Positions 1 through 9,009 of a stretch of DNA of 64,000 nucleotides are shown in pieces. Below the pieces are notes generated by a model. It was given only the letters and a program-made list of their open reading frames with translations, was not told the origin of the DNA and did not search any database. The position numbers and the translations under genes were made by a program. The DNA is taken from NCBI GenBank assembly GCA_022649665.1, contig JALCOL010000010.1, positions 1-64,000 of the forward strand, given 5' to 3'. Within the stretch, counting starts at the first letter, position 1. Each line of letters opens with the position of its first letter. The stretch comes from Enterococcaceae bacterium. GTDB taxonomy: Bacteria > Bacillota > Bacilli > Lactobacillales > Enterococcaceae.

Positions 1-35
1 CCATTCAAAAAAATGGGGGAAGAATGGGGGAAAAA

Positions 36-66
36 CGGAAAAAAGAAGCCTGGCTCGAAAGCCAGA
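36..66 (-). terminator. Rho-independent terminator of lepA
   Basis: Read on the minus strand, a 6-bp stem (CTGGCT/AGCCAG, loop of four) lies directly after the lepA stop and is followed by a T-rich run. Confidence 0.75.
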
Positions 67-79
67 CCCCTTGATACTA

Positions 80-1918
80 CTACTTTTCATCCTCGTCCAT
101 CTTCAAAACGGCCATGAAGGCTTCTTGTGGAACTTCGACGCTGCCGATCTGTTTCATGCGCTTCTTTCCTTCTTTTTGTTTTTCAAGAAGTTTGCGCTTT
201 CGACTGACATCCCCACCATAGCATTTTGCTAAGACGTTTTTGCGCAGCGCTTTGATGTCGCTTCGAGCAACAATCTTTTGCCCGACTGCGGCTTGGATCG
301 GCACTTCAAATTGTTGGCGCGGGATCAATTTTTTAAGTTTTTCAACGATCGCTTTACCGCGTTCATAAGCAAAATCTTTATGGACGATAAAGCTCAGCGC
401 ATCGACTTTTTCACCGTTCAAAAGAATATCCATCTTGATCAAGTTGCTTTGACGATAGCCGTTCATTTCATAATCAAGCGACGCATAGCCCTTCGTACTC
501 GACTTTAATTTATCAAAGAAGTCAAAAACGATCTCGGAGAGCGGCAGATTATAGATCACGTTGACGCGATATTCATCGAGATAGTCCATCGTCACGAACT
601 CGCCGCGCTTGCGTTGGGAAAGCTCCATGACTGGTCCGACGTAATCGTTCGGCACCATGATCGACGCTTTGACAAATGGTTCTTCGACTGATTCGATCAC
701 GCCAGGATCCGGAAAATCGGCCGGATTATCAACTTCGACTTGTGTCCCGTCCGTCTTATTGACGTGATAAATTACTGAAGGTGCTGTTGTGATCAGCGAA
801 AGATTGAACTCGCGTTCCAAGCGTTCTTGGACGACATCCATATGCAGCATCCCTAAAAATCCGCAGCGGAAGCCGAAGCCCAGTGCTTGGGACGTTTCCG
901 GTTCAAACTGAAGAGCAGCATCGTTCAATTGCAATTTTTCCAAGGCTTCACGCAGATCATTATAGCGGGAAGTATCGATCGGATAGAGGCCGCAATAGAC
1001 CATCGGATTCATCCGGCGGTATCCTGGCAGTGCTTCTTTGGCCGGATTATCAGCAAGCGTGATCGTATCCCCGACCCGTGTATCTTGCACCGTTTTGATT
1101 GCCGCGGTCAAATAGCCGACATCGCCGACCATTAAATAGTCACTCGGCACGGCTTTCGGTGAAAACACACCGACTTCAGTGACTTCAAACTGCTTGCCGT
1201 TACTCATCAGCTCGATCGTGTCGCCGACGCGGACAACGCCGTCCATCACGCGGATGTTCAAAACGACTCCGCGATAAGAATCATAGATCGAGTCGAAGAT
1301 CAATGCTTTGAGCGGTGCTTCCAAATCACCCGTCGGTGCTGGAATGTATTTCACGATTTTTTCCAGCAGCTCATCGATTCCGACACCGGTCTTTGCACTG
1401 GCAAGGACTGCTTCTGAAGCATCGATCCCGATCACGTCTTCGATTTCTTTTCGGACGCGCTCCGGATCAGCAGCCGGCAGATCGATCTTGTTGATGACCG
1501 GCAAGATCTCCAGATCATTATCGATCGCCAGATAGACATTTGCCAGCGTTTGCGCTTCGATCCCTTGGGCAGCGTCGACGACTAAGACGGCTCCTTCGCA
1601 AGCGGCCAAAGAACGCGAGACTTCATAAGAAAAGTCGACGTGTCCCGGTGTGTCGATCAAGTGAAAGATATACGTTTCGCCGTCATTGGCATGATAATGC
1701 AATTCCACGGCATTCAATTTAATAGTAATCCCGCGTTCACGCTCCAGATCCATTGAATCCAAAAGCTGCTCTTGCATGTCGCGAGTCGCCACAGTATGAG
1801 TTTTTTCCAAAATGCGATCGGCCAAGGTAGATTTCCCGTGATCAATATGGGCGATGATCGAGAAATTGCGGATTTTTCCTTGACGTTGTTTCATTTCCGC
1901 GATATTTTCGTTTGTCAT
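80..1918 (-). CDS. lepA: Elongation factor 4 (LepA), ribosome-associated GTPase
   Basis: The 612-residue product is the usual length for LepA/EF4, a translational GTPase that acts on stalled or mistranslocated ribosomes. The GTPase domain opens with the P-loop [10 protein letters not shown] near residue 24, followed by DTPGH and NKID; EF-G-like domains and the LepA-specific C-terminal domain (ending in a Lys-rich stretch) follow. ATG start preceded by GGGGAA. It is transcribed alone from an extended -10 promoter (positions 1951-1956) and has its own terminator. No anomaly seen. Confidence 0.97.
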   Translation of the reverse strand: MTNENIAEMKQRQGKIRNFSIIAHIDHGKSTLADRILEKTHTVATRDMQEQLLDSMDLERERGITIKLNAVELHYHANDGETYIFHLIDTPGHVDFSYEVSRSLAACEGAVLVVDAAQGIEAQTLANVYLAIDNDLEILPVINKIDLPAADPERVRKEIEDVIGIDASEAVLASAKTGVGIDELLEKIVKYIPAPTGDLEAPLKALIFDSIYDSYRGVVLNIRVMDGVVRVGDTIELMSNGKQFEVTEVGVFSPKAVPSDYLMVGDVGYLTAAIKTVQDTRVGDTITLADNPAKEALPGYRRMNPMVYCGLYPIDTSRYNDLREALEKLQLNDAALQFEPETSQALGFGFRCGFLGMLHMDVVQERLEREFNLSLITTAPSVIYHVNKTDGTQVEVDNPADFPDPGVIESVEEPFVKASIMVPNDYVGPVMELSQRKRGEFVTMDYLDEYRVNVIYNLPLSEIVFDFFDKLKSSTKGYASLDYEMNGYRQSNLIKMDILLNGEKVDALSFIVHKDFAYERGKAIVEKLKKLIPRQQFEVPIQAAVGQKIVARSDIKALRKNVLAKCYGGDVSRKRKLLEKQKEGKKRMKQIGSVEVPQEAFMAVLKMDEDEK

Positions 1919-1950
1919 TGATTCCCCTACTTTCAGTTAGTCCAACATCT

Positions 1951-1956
1951 ATTATA
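1951..1956 (-). promoter_or_regulatory. Extended -10 element of lepA
   Basis: Minus-strand TGTTATAAT (TGN extension plus TATAAT) lies about 35 bases upstream of the lepA start; no good -35 box is visible, as expected for an extended -10 promoter. Confidence 0.6.
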
Positions 1957-2026
1957 ACAAGGGCACCCGTGAATGGAAAGTCCTTTCGCCGATGGTTTGC
2001 GGCCCTTCATATCGGGACGGGCATGC

Positions 2027-2032
2027 TATAAT
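2027..2032 (+). promoter_or_regulatory. Extended -10 element of the YjdF-like gene
   Basis: TGCTATAAT, a perfect extended -10, is placed 30 bases before the GTG start of the membrane protein gene and is divergent to the lepA promoter. Confidence 0.6.
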
Positions 2033-2061
2033 ATAGATATTATTAAAAGGAGTGGTTCGTC

Positions 2062-2745
2062 GTGAAGATCAAAGACTTGAAAGGATTCGAAAAAATATTT
2101 TTCTGGGGAGTGCTATTATTTGGGATCAGTGCCTTTTTTGCAAATATTATCAAAATTTTCATTTTTCCAGCGGTTCAAACCTATAAAACGGTCGCCTTTG
2201 AAATGATCCCCGGAGTGCTGTTGATGTTTCTGCCATTTGTTTTAGCTAAATTCACCCATTTAGTGATCCCGCAAACGATGCGGATCTTCTACTGGTTTTT
2301 CTTATTTATTTCTGTTTATCTGGGTACCGGCTACTTAGTGATCTCGCATATCTCTTTTTGGGACAAGATCTTGCATGCGACAAGTCCGATCCTCTTGACC
2401 GGTGTCGGCTACGGCATGATCGGGATGTATCTCGGGAAAGATGAAATAAAAAAAATAAACCCGAATCTTTTTATCGTTTTCGGTTTTGCATTTGCCGGGA
2501 CATGCGGTGTTTTTTGGGAATTTTGGGAGTTTCTTTGCGACTCGGTCGCCAATATGAATTTACAGCGCTATCTTTTATCAAATGGTACCCCGCTGGTCGG
2601 ACGCGCTGCACTGATGGATACGATGGGGGATTTGATCACCAATACCGTTGGTGCTTTGATCATCACTATTTTCTCAGTGGTAAAAGGCCGCCACATGCCG
2701 GGCTACTTTGAGTCCTTTACTTTTGAGCGTTTGAAGAAAAAATGA
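2062..2745 (+). CDS. YjdF/DUF2238-like integral membrane protein
   Basis: A 227-residue protein with about six hydrophobic segments. The motifs WDKILHATSP (about residue 100), GVFWEFWEF (about 150) and DTMGDLITNTVGA (about 190) resemble the conserved WDKxLH, WExxE and DTxxDLxxNxxGA signatures of the DUF2238/YjdF inner-membrane family, whose function is unknown. GTG start with AAGGAGTGG upstream. Monocistronic between its own extended -10 promoter and the terminator at 2761. Family assignment is from motif memory; no role can be stated. Confidence 0.75.
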   Translation: MKIKDLKGFEKIFFWGVLLFGISAFFANIIKIFIFPAVQTYKTVAFEMIPGVLLMFLPFVLAKFTHLVIPQTMRIFYWFFLFISVYLGTGYLVISHISFWDKILHATSPILLTGVGYGMIGMYLGKDEIKKINPNLFIVFGFAFAGTCGVFWEFWEFLCDSVANMNLQRYLLSNGTPLVGRAALMDTMGDLITNTVGALIITIFSVVKGRHMPGYFESFTFERLKKK

Positions 2746-2760
2746 AGCTATGTAACGCAT

Positions 2761-2799
2761 CAGGAGCGAAGACCTCAACGGTCCCCGCTCCTGTTTTTT
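2761..2799. terminator. Terminator between the YjdF-like gene and ppdK
   Basis: CAGGAGCG pairs with CGCTCCTG at 2786-2793, followed by seven T on the plus strand. It ends the plus-strand gene; the same hairpin lies right after the ppdK stop but without a good minus-strand T run. Confidence 0.8.
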
Positions 2800-2801
2800 T
2801 C

Positions 2802-5450
2802 TTAACGTGCTGAGGCTTGGGCTTCAGCTTTTTTTTGTTTCAAAGTGGCTTGTGCAGCTGCCAAACGGGCAACCGGCACGCGGTAAGGCGAGCAGGAAAC
2901 ATAATCGAGTCCAAGTTCGACGCAATACGCGATCGAAGCTGGGTCGCCGCCGACTTCGCCGCAAACACCGACAACCAGATCCGGATTGGCTGCCAATCCC
3001 TTTTCAGTTGCCACCTTCATCAATTGTCCGACTCCTTTGATGTCCAAGGTCCGGAACGGATCGGCTGGAAGCAGTTTGTCTTTCAAGTAAACTGGCAAGA
3101 ATTTCCAAACATCGTCACGCGAGTAGCCGAACGTCATCTGCGTCAAATCGTTCGTGCCGAAGCTGAAGAATTCAGCTTCTTTGGCGATCTCGTCAGCGAT
3201 CAAACAAGCGCGCGGGATCTCGATCATCGTGCCGACATGATATTCGAGCGTCATGCCTTTTTCTTTGAAGACACGCTCAGCGGCCGCTTGGACATATCCT
3301 TTCACGAATGCCAATTCTTCTGCGGTGCCGATCAACGGGATCATGATCTCCGGTTTGATCTGGATATTTTTCGCTTGTGAAACCTCCACGGCAGCTTCAA
3401 TGATCGCTTCCGTTTGCATCACACATACATCCGGGAAGGTGATCGCCAGACGCACGCCGCGGTGACCCATCATCGGGTTCATTTCCTGCAGCTCTTCGAT
3501 TCGTTTTTCAACGAGTACGAGCGGCATTCCAGTTGCGCCGGATAGTTCAGCCATTTCGTCTTCGGTATGCGGAAGGAATTCGTGAAGCGGCGGATCAAGG
3601 AGACGGATCGTGATGTCTTTTTCGCCAGCGGCTGTAAACATTTCTTTAAAATCGCCTTTTTGCGCGACTTTCAATTGCCGCAGCGGTTCTTTTCGTTCTT
3701 CTTCATTATTTGCTAAAATCATTTTGCGCATTGCCAACACCCGGTCTTCAGCAAAGAACATGTGCTCTGTCCGCGCTAAGCCGATTCCAGCCGCGCCGAA
3801 TTCCAACGCTGCCAAGATATCGCGCTTGGTTTCGCCATTTCCTTTGACTTTGAGTGCTGCAACCTTGTCAGCCCAGCCCAAAACTTCTTGAAGCGACGTT
3901 TCCTCGGTCGCCATTTGTGTCGGCAAGACCCCGGCATAGATTTCACCAGTCGTCCCGTCGATCGAAAGATCATCGTCTTTCGTGAATACTTTGTCGCCGA
4001 TCGTAACGGTCCAAGCGTGTTCATCGATCTTCAGCGCTTCGCAACCGACCACGCAGCAAACACCCATTCCGCGGGCAACTACTGCTGCATGGGAAGTCAT
4101 TCCGCCGCGGCTGGTCACGACTGCCTCTGCAACGACCATTCCTTCGATATCTTCTGGTGAAGTTTCGCTTCTGAGAAGCAATACTTTTTCGCCGGCTTCG
4201 CTGCGCTTTTTGGCTTGTTCCGCAGTAAAGCAGATCTTGCCGCTGGCCGCTCCCGGGCTTGCCGGCAAGCCGGTCGCAAGCGGGGTTGCACTGGCAAGTG
4301 CCAAGCTGTCGAATACTGGGTGAAGCAATTGGTCGATCATATTCGGTTCGATCCGAAGAACTGCTTCGTCTTTCGTGATGATCCCTTCGCTGACGAGATC
4401 AACTGCGACTTTCACGGAAGCTTTCGGCGAACGTTTGCCGTTGCGTGTTTGCAAAATAAACAATTTGCCAGCTTCGATCGTGAATTCGATATCCTGCATG
4501 TCTTTATAATGATGTTCCAGAGTATCGCAGATTCCTAAAATCTGCTGGTAGATGCCGGGCATCGCATTTTCAAGAGCACGGATCGGCTGCGGAGTCCGGA
4601 CACCGGATACTACATCTTCCCCTTGTGCGTTGATCAAATATTCTCCGAACAAGCCCGGTTCGCCGGTCGACGGATTGCGGGTGAACAAAACACCGGTTCC
4701 GCTCGTGTCCCCGAGGTTCCCGAAGACCATCTCTTGGATATTGACGGCGGTGCCCAGGTCATCAGGAATATTATTCAAACGGCGATAGGTTTTCGCCCGC
4801 GAATTCAGCCAAGAACTGAACACTGCTTCGATCGCCAAATACATTTGTTCTTTTGGCTCTTGCGGGAATTCGATCCCTTTTTCTTCCTTGATGATGCGTT
4901 TATATTCTTTGATGATCCCTTGCCAATCTTGAGCATCAAGGGCAGCATCATTATCTTTGCCGGTAGCTTCTTTGACTTTATCGATTTCTTTTTCGAATTT
5001 AGCCCCATCGATTTCAAAAACGACATCGCCGAACATTTGGATCAAACGGCGGTAGCAGTCATAAGCGAATGTTTCGTTTCCAGAATTTTTTGCAACCGTC
5101 TGGACAGTCACATCATTCAATCCCAAGTTCAGGATCGTATCCATCATGCCGGGCATCGAGATCGCTGCTCCGCTGCGGACCGAGACCAATAATGGCGAAG
5201 TCGTTGAGCCGAAGGTTTTGCCGGATTTCTTTTGCAGATCATCCAGCGCCTCTTCGATCTGGCGCTTCATGTCCGGCGAAAATTCAGAACGTTCTTTCAA
5301 ATACGTCAAGCAAGCTTCGGTCGTAATGGTAAAGCCATTTGGAATCGGCATCTGAAGCTGCGTCATTTCTGCCAAGTTTGCGCCTTTGCCGCCTAAGAGG
5401 CCGCGCATATCTTTGTTTCCTTCTTCGAAACGGTATACTAGTTTAGTCAA
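2802..5450 (-). CDS. ppdK: Pyruvate, phosphate dikinase
   Basis: 882 residues with a TTG start (TTG ACT AAA) placed after GAAAGGTG; an in-frame GTG seven codons upstream overlaps this Shine-Dalgarno and is less likely. PPDK interconverts pyruvate + ATP + Pi and PEP + AMP + PPi. Visible are the N-terminal ATP-grasp half (GGKGANLAEM), the central swivelling domain with GGMTSHAAVVARG carrying the phosphorylated His (about residue 454) and the Thr two residues before it that PpsR proteins modify, and the C-terminal PEP-binding barrel ending VCGEVGGDPAS. It is divergent from the ccpN-like gene and ppsR, its expected transcriptional and post-translational regulators. Expected role: PEP supply under gluconeogenic conditions. 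Confidence 0.97.
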   Translation of the reverse strand: MTKLVYRFEEGNKDMRGLLGGKGANLAEMTQLQMPIPNGFTITTEACLTYLKERSEFSPDMKRQIEEALDDLQKKSGKTFGSTTSPLLVSVRSGAAISMPGMMDTILNLGLNDVTVQTVAKNSGNETFAYDCYRRLIQMFGDVVFEIDGAKFEKEIDKVKEATGKDNDAALDAQDWQGIIKEYKRIIKEEKGIEFPQEPKEQMYLAIEAVFSSWLNSRAKTYRRLNNIPDDLGTAVNIQEMVFGNLGDTSGTGVLFTRNPSTGEPGLFGEYLINAQGEDVVSGVRTPQPIRALENAMPGIYQQILGICDTLEHHYKDMQDIEFTIEAGKLFILQTRNGKRSPKASVKVAVDLVSEGIITKDEAVLRIEPNMIDQLLHPVFDSLALASATPLATGLPASPGAASGKICFTAEQAKKRSEAGEKVLLLRSETSPEDIEGMVVAEAVVTSRGGMTSHAAVVARGMGVCCVVGCEALKIDEHAWTVTIGDKVFTKDDDLSIDGTTGEIYAGVLPTQMATEETSLQEVLGWADKVAALKVKGNGETKRDILAALEFGAAGIGLARTEHMFFAEDRVLAMRKMILANNEEERKEPLRQLKVAQKGDFKEMFTAAGEKDITIRLLDPPLHEFLPHTEDEMAELSGATGMPLVLVEKRIEELQEMNPMMGHRGVRLAITFPDVCVMQTEAIIEAAVEVSQAKNIQIKPEIMIPLIGTAEELAFVKGYVQAAAERVFKEKGMTLEYHVGTMIEIPRACLIADEIAKEAEFFSFGTNDLTQMTFGYSRDDVWKFLPVYLKDKLLPADPFRTLDIKGVGQLMKVATEKGLAANPDLVVGVCGEVGGDPASIAYCVELGLDYVSCSPYRVPVARLAAAQATLKQKKAEAQASAR

Positions 5451-5495
5451 AGAATACACACCTTTCTTCACTCATGATTTCTGTGCGCCACTCTT

Positions 5496-5539
5496 TGTGA
5501 CGTATTAATTATCATGTAATAAATATATAATACGTCACA
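5496..5539. promoter_or_regulatory. Inverted 12-bp operator pair, probable CcpN-type sites
   Basis: TGTGACGTATTA at 5496-5507 is a perfect reverse complement of TAATACGTCACA at 5528-5539, separated by 20 bases and straddling the ppdK -10. The core TGTGACGTA recurs at 5642-5650 at the neighbouring regulator promoter. Assignment to the regulator encoded at 5674 is inference from position. Confidence 0.75.
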
Positions 5540-5550
5540 TTAATCGTCAA
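5522..5550 (-). promoter_or_regulatory. ppdK promoter
   Basis: Minus strand: -35 TTGACG (5545-5550), 17-base spacer, -10 TATATT (5522-5527). The spacer contains one operator copy and a second copy lies just downstream of the -10, so a repressor bound there would block RNA polymerase. Confidence 0.8.
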
Positions 5551-5606
5551 TAGCTAATATAATTCTTTTTTACCGATATTTAAGCGCTGCCATACTTTGG
5601 TTTATA

Positions 5607-5650
5607 TTGAATAATCGCGAACAGCTACGTATAATATGAAATGTGACGTA
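5607..5650 (+). promoter_or_regulatory. ccpN-like promoter with operator
   Basis: -35 TTGAAT (5607-5612), 17-base spacer, perfect -10 TATAAT (5630-5635). A third copy of the TGTGACGTA motif (5642-5650) covers the expected transcription start, suggesting autoregulation. Confidence 0.75.
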
Positions 5651-5673
5651 CTTTATTAGAAGGAGGTACTTGA

Positions 5674-6312
5674 ATGAAATTCACCGATCGTCAACTGGCG
5701 ATCATCGACATTGTCAAAAAGAGCCAACCCATCAGCGCCGAAAATATCGCTAAAGAGCTGGGCTTTTCCAAAACGACTTTGCGGACCGACCTCTCGGTTC
5801 TGACAATGACAGGTATTTTAGATGCACGGCCGAAAGTCGGCTACTATTATGCGGGCCAGCCGTATGATTCGCTCTTGTTTGACACTCTGTTTGAAGAGAC
5901 GGTCGAAAGTGTCATGATGCCTCCGCTTTTCGTGCAGCAGGAAACTTCTGTCTATGATGCCGTCATCACTTTATTTATGTATGACGTGGGAAGCTTGTAT
6001 GTCCAAGATGAAGAAGAACAATTTGTCGGTGTGATTTCGCGCAAAGATCTCTTGCGCGGCACGATCCATTCCGGCGATGCGAAAGAAACGCCGGTCGCGG
6101 TCATCATGAGCCGGATGCCCAACATTATCACCGTCCATCCGAAAGATCGCCTGATCGATGCCGGATACCTCCTGGTCGAACATAAAGTCGACAGTTTGCC
6201 GGTCACCGACAGCGAAGAACGTACGCATATCATCGGTAAGGTTACCAAAACCCGTTTATTCCATCATTTTATCAAGTGTGGCATGAAAATCGAAGAAGAG
6301 AAAATCAACTAA
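5674..6312 (+). CDS. ccpN: CcpN-like HTH-CBS transcriptional repressor
   Basis: 212 residues: an N-terminal winged helix-turn-helix (about 1-60, ISAENIAKELGFSKTTLRTD) followed by a pair of CBS domains (about 78-135 and 140-200). This is the architecture of Bacillus CcpN (YqzB), an ATP-sensing repressor of gluconeogenic genes; in Bacillus it sits beside yqfL, the PpsR family gene, as here. Strong Shine-Dalgarno AGAAGGAGG and ATG start. ppsR follows 16 bases later, so both are probably co-transcribed. The repeated TGTGACGTA motif at both this promoter and ppdK is the likely binding site. Target and ligand are inferred from family and context. Confidence 0.88.
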   Translation: MKFTDRQLAIIDIVKKSQPISAENIAKELGFSKTTLRTDLSVLTMTGILDARPKVGYYYAGQPYDSLLFDTLFEETVESVMMPPLFVQQETSVYDAVITLFMYDVGSLYVQDEEEQFVGVISRKDLLRGTIHSGDAKETPVAVIMSRMPNIITVHPKDRLIDAGYLLVEHKVDSLPVTDSEERTHIIGKVTKTRLFHHFIKCGMKIEEEKIN

Positions 6313-6328
6313 GTCAAAGGAGCAGAAT

Positions 6329-7156
6329 ATGAATATCATTGAAAAGACAAACCACCCCTTAACGATCTATGTCATTTCCGACTCGGTCGGTGAAACTGCG
6401 CAGAAAGCCTTGAACGCGGTTTTGGTCCAATTCCCCGATACGAAAAAAAGTCGCGAGATCAAACGTTTCCCATTCACGACTGCCGACATTTTGCCGGATA
6501 TCTTAAAAGACGCTCTGCATGACAAAGCGATCGTGCTGACGACGCTCGTCGATCCGAAGCAAGTCCAGATCGTCCATGAATTCTGCCAAAAATCCGGCTT
6601 GATCCACGTAGATTATATGACTCCGCTCATCGAAGCGATCACTCAAAAAACGGGGCAAACTCCGCTCCAAGAAGCCGGTGCCAGCCACAAATTAGACCAA
6701 TCATACTTCAGCCGCATCGAAGCGATCGAATTTGCGGTCCGCTATGACGACGGCAAAGATGCCCGCGGCTTCAATCAAGCCGACTTGGTCTTGATCGGTG
6801 TCTCGCGGACGTCGAAAACCCCGCTCAGCATGTATTTAGCCAATCATAAAGTAAAAGCGGCCAACTTGCCGCTGATCCCCGGGGTTCAGCTGCCGGCCGA
6901 ACTGAAAAATGTACCGAAAGAAAAAATCGTCGCTTTGACCGCTTCCGCACAAAATCTGCAATCGATCCGCCGCAGCCGTCTCTCTTCGCTCGGGATCGAG
7001 GGCGATTCGCGTTATGCCGATTTGGACTATATCAAAAAAGAATTGAGCTATGCCAACGACGTCTTTAACAAGCTTGGCGTCACTCCGATCAATGTCGATC
7101 ATCGTGCGATCGAAGAAGTCGCAACAGAAATCGAAGAAACACATCCCTTGAAATAA
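6329..7156 (+). CDS. ppsR: Pyruvate, phosphate dikinase regulatory protein (bifunctional kinase/pyrophosphorylase)
   Basis: 275 residues of the DUF299/YqfL family. The N-terminus has YVISDSVGETAQKALNAV and the central P-loop-like GVSRTSKTPLSMYLA (about residue 153). Family members phosphorylate (ADP-dependent) and dephosphorylate (Pi-dependent) a Thr next to the catalytic His of PPDK, switching it off and on. The target ppdK is divergent next door. AAAGGAG ribosome binding site; ends at a strong terminator. Confidence 0.95.
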   Translation: MNIIEKTNHPLTIYVISDSVGETAQKALNAVLVQFPDTKKSREIKRFPFTTADILPDILKDALHDKAIVLTTLVDPKQVQIVHEFCQKSGLIHVDYMTPLIEAITQKTGQTPLQEAGASHKLDQSYFSRIEAIEFAVRYDDGKDARGFNQADLVLIGVSRTSKTPLSMYLANHKVKAANLPLIPGVQLPAELKNVPKEKIVALTASAQNLQSIRRSRLSSLGIEGDSRYADLDYIKKELSYANDVFNKLGVTPINVDHRAIEEVATEIEETHPLK

Positions 7157-7159
7157 CAT

Positions 7160-7207
7160 AAAAAGAAGCAAACTGGAAAAATCAAAAAACCAGTTTGCTT
7201 CTTTTTA
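7160..7207. terminator. Bidirectional terminator between ppsR and nfo
   Basis: AAAAGAAGCAAACTGG pairs with CCAGTTTGCTTCTTTT around a 13-base loop. The A/T flanks give a U-tract on both strands, serving the convergent ppsR and nfo genes. Confidence 0.9.
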
Positions 7208-8077
7208 TACTTCCAAACGTTTCGGATCGAATTTGCCGCTGCGCAGCATTTCGATTTCCGCTTTATACGGCGGGTATTTCTTTTCCTCGCCAAGATACGG
7301 CGTCTCTAAGATCTTCGGCACCGTTTCGAGGAGCGGATGGTGTGCGACATGATAGAGCGCATCGAAGCCGATCGTGCCCATTCCGATATTCGCGTGGCGA
7401 TCTTTATGGGCCCCGCGCGGATTTTTAGAGTCATTCAAATGGATGATCTTCAGGCGATCCAAGCCGATCGTTTGATCGAAATGCTTTAAGACCCCGTCAA
7501 AATCATTTTTGATATCATATCCAGCATCATTTGTGTGGCAAGTATCAAAAGTAATGGACAATTTTTCGTTGTGCACTACCCCTGAAATGATCTCGGCGAG
7601 CTGCTCGAATGATGTGCCGACTTCGGTGCCTTTGCCCGCCATGGTTTCCAGAGCGATCTGGACATCTTGGGCCGGATCGATGACTTCGTTCAGGCCTTTG
7701 ATCACGTGTTTCAGCCCGGCTTCGACTCCCGCGCCGACATGTGCTCCCGGATGAAGGGTGATTTGGTGTGCGCCTAATTTCTCAGTGCGGTCGATCTCGC
7801 TTTTTAAAAAACCGATCGCAAACTCGAACATCTCAGGCTTTTTCGTGTTCGCTAAATTGATGATATACGGAGCGTGTACGACAAACTCTTGAATGCCGTG
7901 TTCGTTCATGATTTCATGTGCTTGTGCGATGCTCGCTGCATTGAGTTTGGCGCGCCGCGTGTTTTGCGGAGCCCCCGTATAGATCATAAAAGTATTGGCT
8001 TCATACGAAATCGCTTCTTCGACCGAAGAAACCAGCATTTTTGTACTTGAGAAAGAAACATGTGAACCGATCAGCAA
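7205..8077 (-). CDS. nfo: Endonuclease IV (AP endonuclease)
   Basis: 290 residues; TTG start behind GAGAGGAG. Nfo cleaves 5' to abasic sites in base-excision repair and binds three zinc ions. The family's metal-binding motifs are all present: GSHVS at the N-terminus, LHPGAHVG (about 108), [13 protein letters not shown] (about 143), [12 protein letters not shown] (about 178) and [20 protein letters not shown] (about 214). It lies 14 bases downstream of the HIT-domain gene and may be co-transcribed with it. Confidence 0.96.
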   Translation of the reverse strand: MLIGSHVSFSSTKMLVSSVEEAISYEANTFMIYTGAPQNTRRAKLNAASIAQAHEIMNEHGIQEFVVHAPYIINLANTKKPEMFEFAIGFLKSEIDRTEKLGAHQITLHPGAHVGAGVEAGLKHVIKGLNEVIDPAQDVQIALETMAGKGTEVGTSFEQLAEIISGVVHNEKLSITFDTCHTNDAGYDIKNDFDGVLKHFDQTIGLDRLKIIHLNDSKNPRGAHKDRHANIGMGTIGFDALYHVAHHPLLETVPKILETPYLGEEKKYPPYKAEIEMLRSGKFDPKRLEV

Positions 8078-8091
8078 AAAAATTCTCCTCT

Positions 8092-8892
8092 CTAAAACCA
8101 GCCGTCTTTTTTCTCCGGATCGATCGGCGTTGGATGCTTTAAATAGGCTAAAAAAGCCGTCCGATACTCTTCAAGCACATCTTCGGTAAATAATTGCGCC
8201 AGATCATAGCCGACTAAATAGGGCGAAACGATAAAGCGCGGCACGATATGGACTTGAAGTCCGTCTTCCCGATCGAAAAAAAATAAATTGTAACTGTACA
8301 TATGGTGCTGACTCATCAAATACTTGATGACGTTTTGCGTCATCAGCGCCACTTCGCGGATCGTTTCCGCAGTCTGATCCGCACCAAGCACATTGAATTC
8401 CATCAAGCCGACATTCGGATATTTTGAAAGATTGACCGCCAGCTTGCCCTTTTCTAAGACAGACATGCCTTGAAGGGTTTCCGGCGTCCAATACTCGTAG
8501 CCGTCGCGTTTCGTGAGCCCGACCAGCTGCAAATGAGCATGTTCGATGCTGCCGCCAGAGAGCGGGCCTTGGTTTTTATAGACTAGGACTGAGCGGTATT
8601 TCCCCGAATTTTTCATTTCCTGCCAGCATTCCCACGCAAATTGAAATACTTCCACCTGTTTTTCCGGCGGATAATTGCTCATATTTGCTTCGTGGTCAGC
8701 CGTCTCGATCAAGACTGTTTGCCCGCTGTCAAGAAGTGTCGGATACTTGTTCCTTGTCCAAATCATGTCGCTTTTTGTTTTGATGATGTTTTCTGTGTCA
8801 TGATAATTGCAGAAAGGACACGCATTTTTGTGGAATAGTGTTTCGGGCTTTTGGTCGCCGATATGGCGATCATAGATCAAAGGTTCTCGCAT
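8092..8892 (-). CDS. GalT-like HIT-fold nucleotidyltransferase (DUF4931-type)
   Basis: 266 residues from the ATG behind ACGGAGGCG; an in-frame start 17 codons upstream has no ribosome binding site. Features of galactose-1-phosphate uridylyltransferase relatives: a CPFC zinc-type motif near residue 26 and the HIT-like [14 protein letters not shown] (about 140), with HVHIVPR-like [12 protein letters not shown] near 230. It is shorter than GalT (about 350-490 residues) and no Leloir genes are nearby, so the substrate is unknown. Members of this group occur as stand-alone genes in Firmicutes. Confidence 0.75.
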   Translation of the reverse strand: MREPLIYDRHIGDQKPETLFHKNACPFCNYHDTENIIKTKSDMIWTRNKYPTLLDSGQTVLIETADHEANMSNYPPEKQVEVFQFAWECWQEMKNSGKYRSVLVYKNQGPLSGGSIEHAHLQLVGLTKRDGYEYWTPETLQGMSVLEKGKLAVNLSKYPNVGLMEFNVLGADQTAETIREVALMTQNVIKYLMSQHHMYSYNLFFFDREDGLQVHIVPRFIVSPYLVGYDLAQLFTEDVLEEYRTAFLAYLKHPTPIDPEKKDGWF

Positions 8893-8973
8893 ACTTCCGC
8901 CTCCGTTCTTATCCATTTTGAAGGTTCCGTGCTCGTTTGTCAAAGACCGCGAATGATTTTTTATTTGAAATAA

Positions 8974-9005
8974 AAAAACTTGGAATCCGAAAATTCCAAG
9001 TTTTT
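8974..9005. terminator. clpB terminator
   Basis: AAAACTTGGAAT pairs with ATTCCAAGTTTT around a short loop; T tracts on both strands, directly after the clpB stop. Confidence 0.88.
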
Positions 9006-9009
9006 CTGT

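Noticed and set aside
2807-5355. Several long plus-strand frames opposite ppdK (up to 189 residues)
   Set aside because: Shadows of a strongly coding minus-strand gene; no ribosome binding sites and composition typical of antisense frames.
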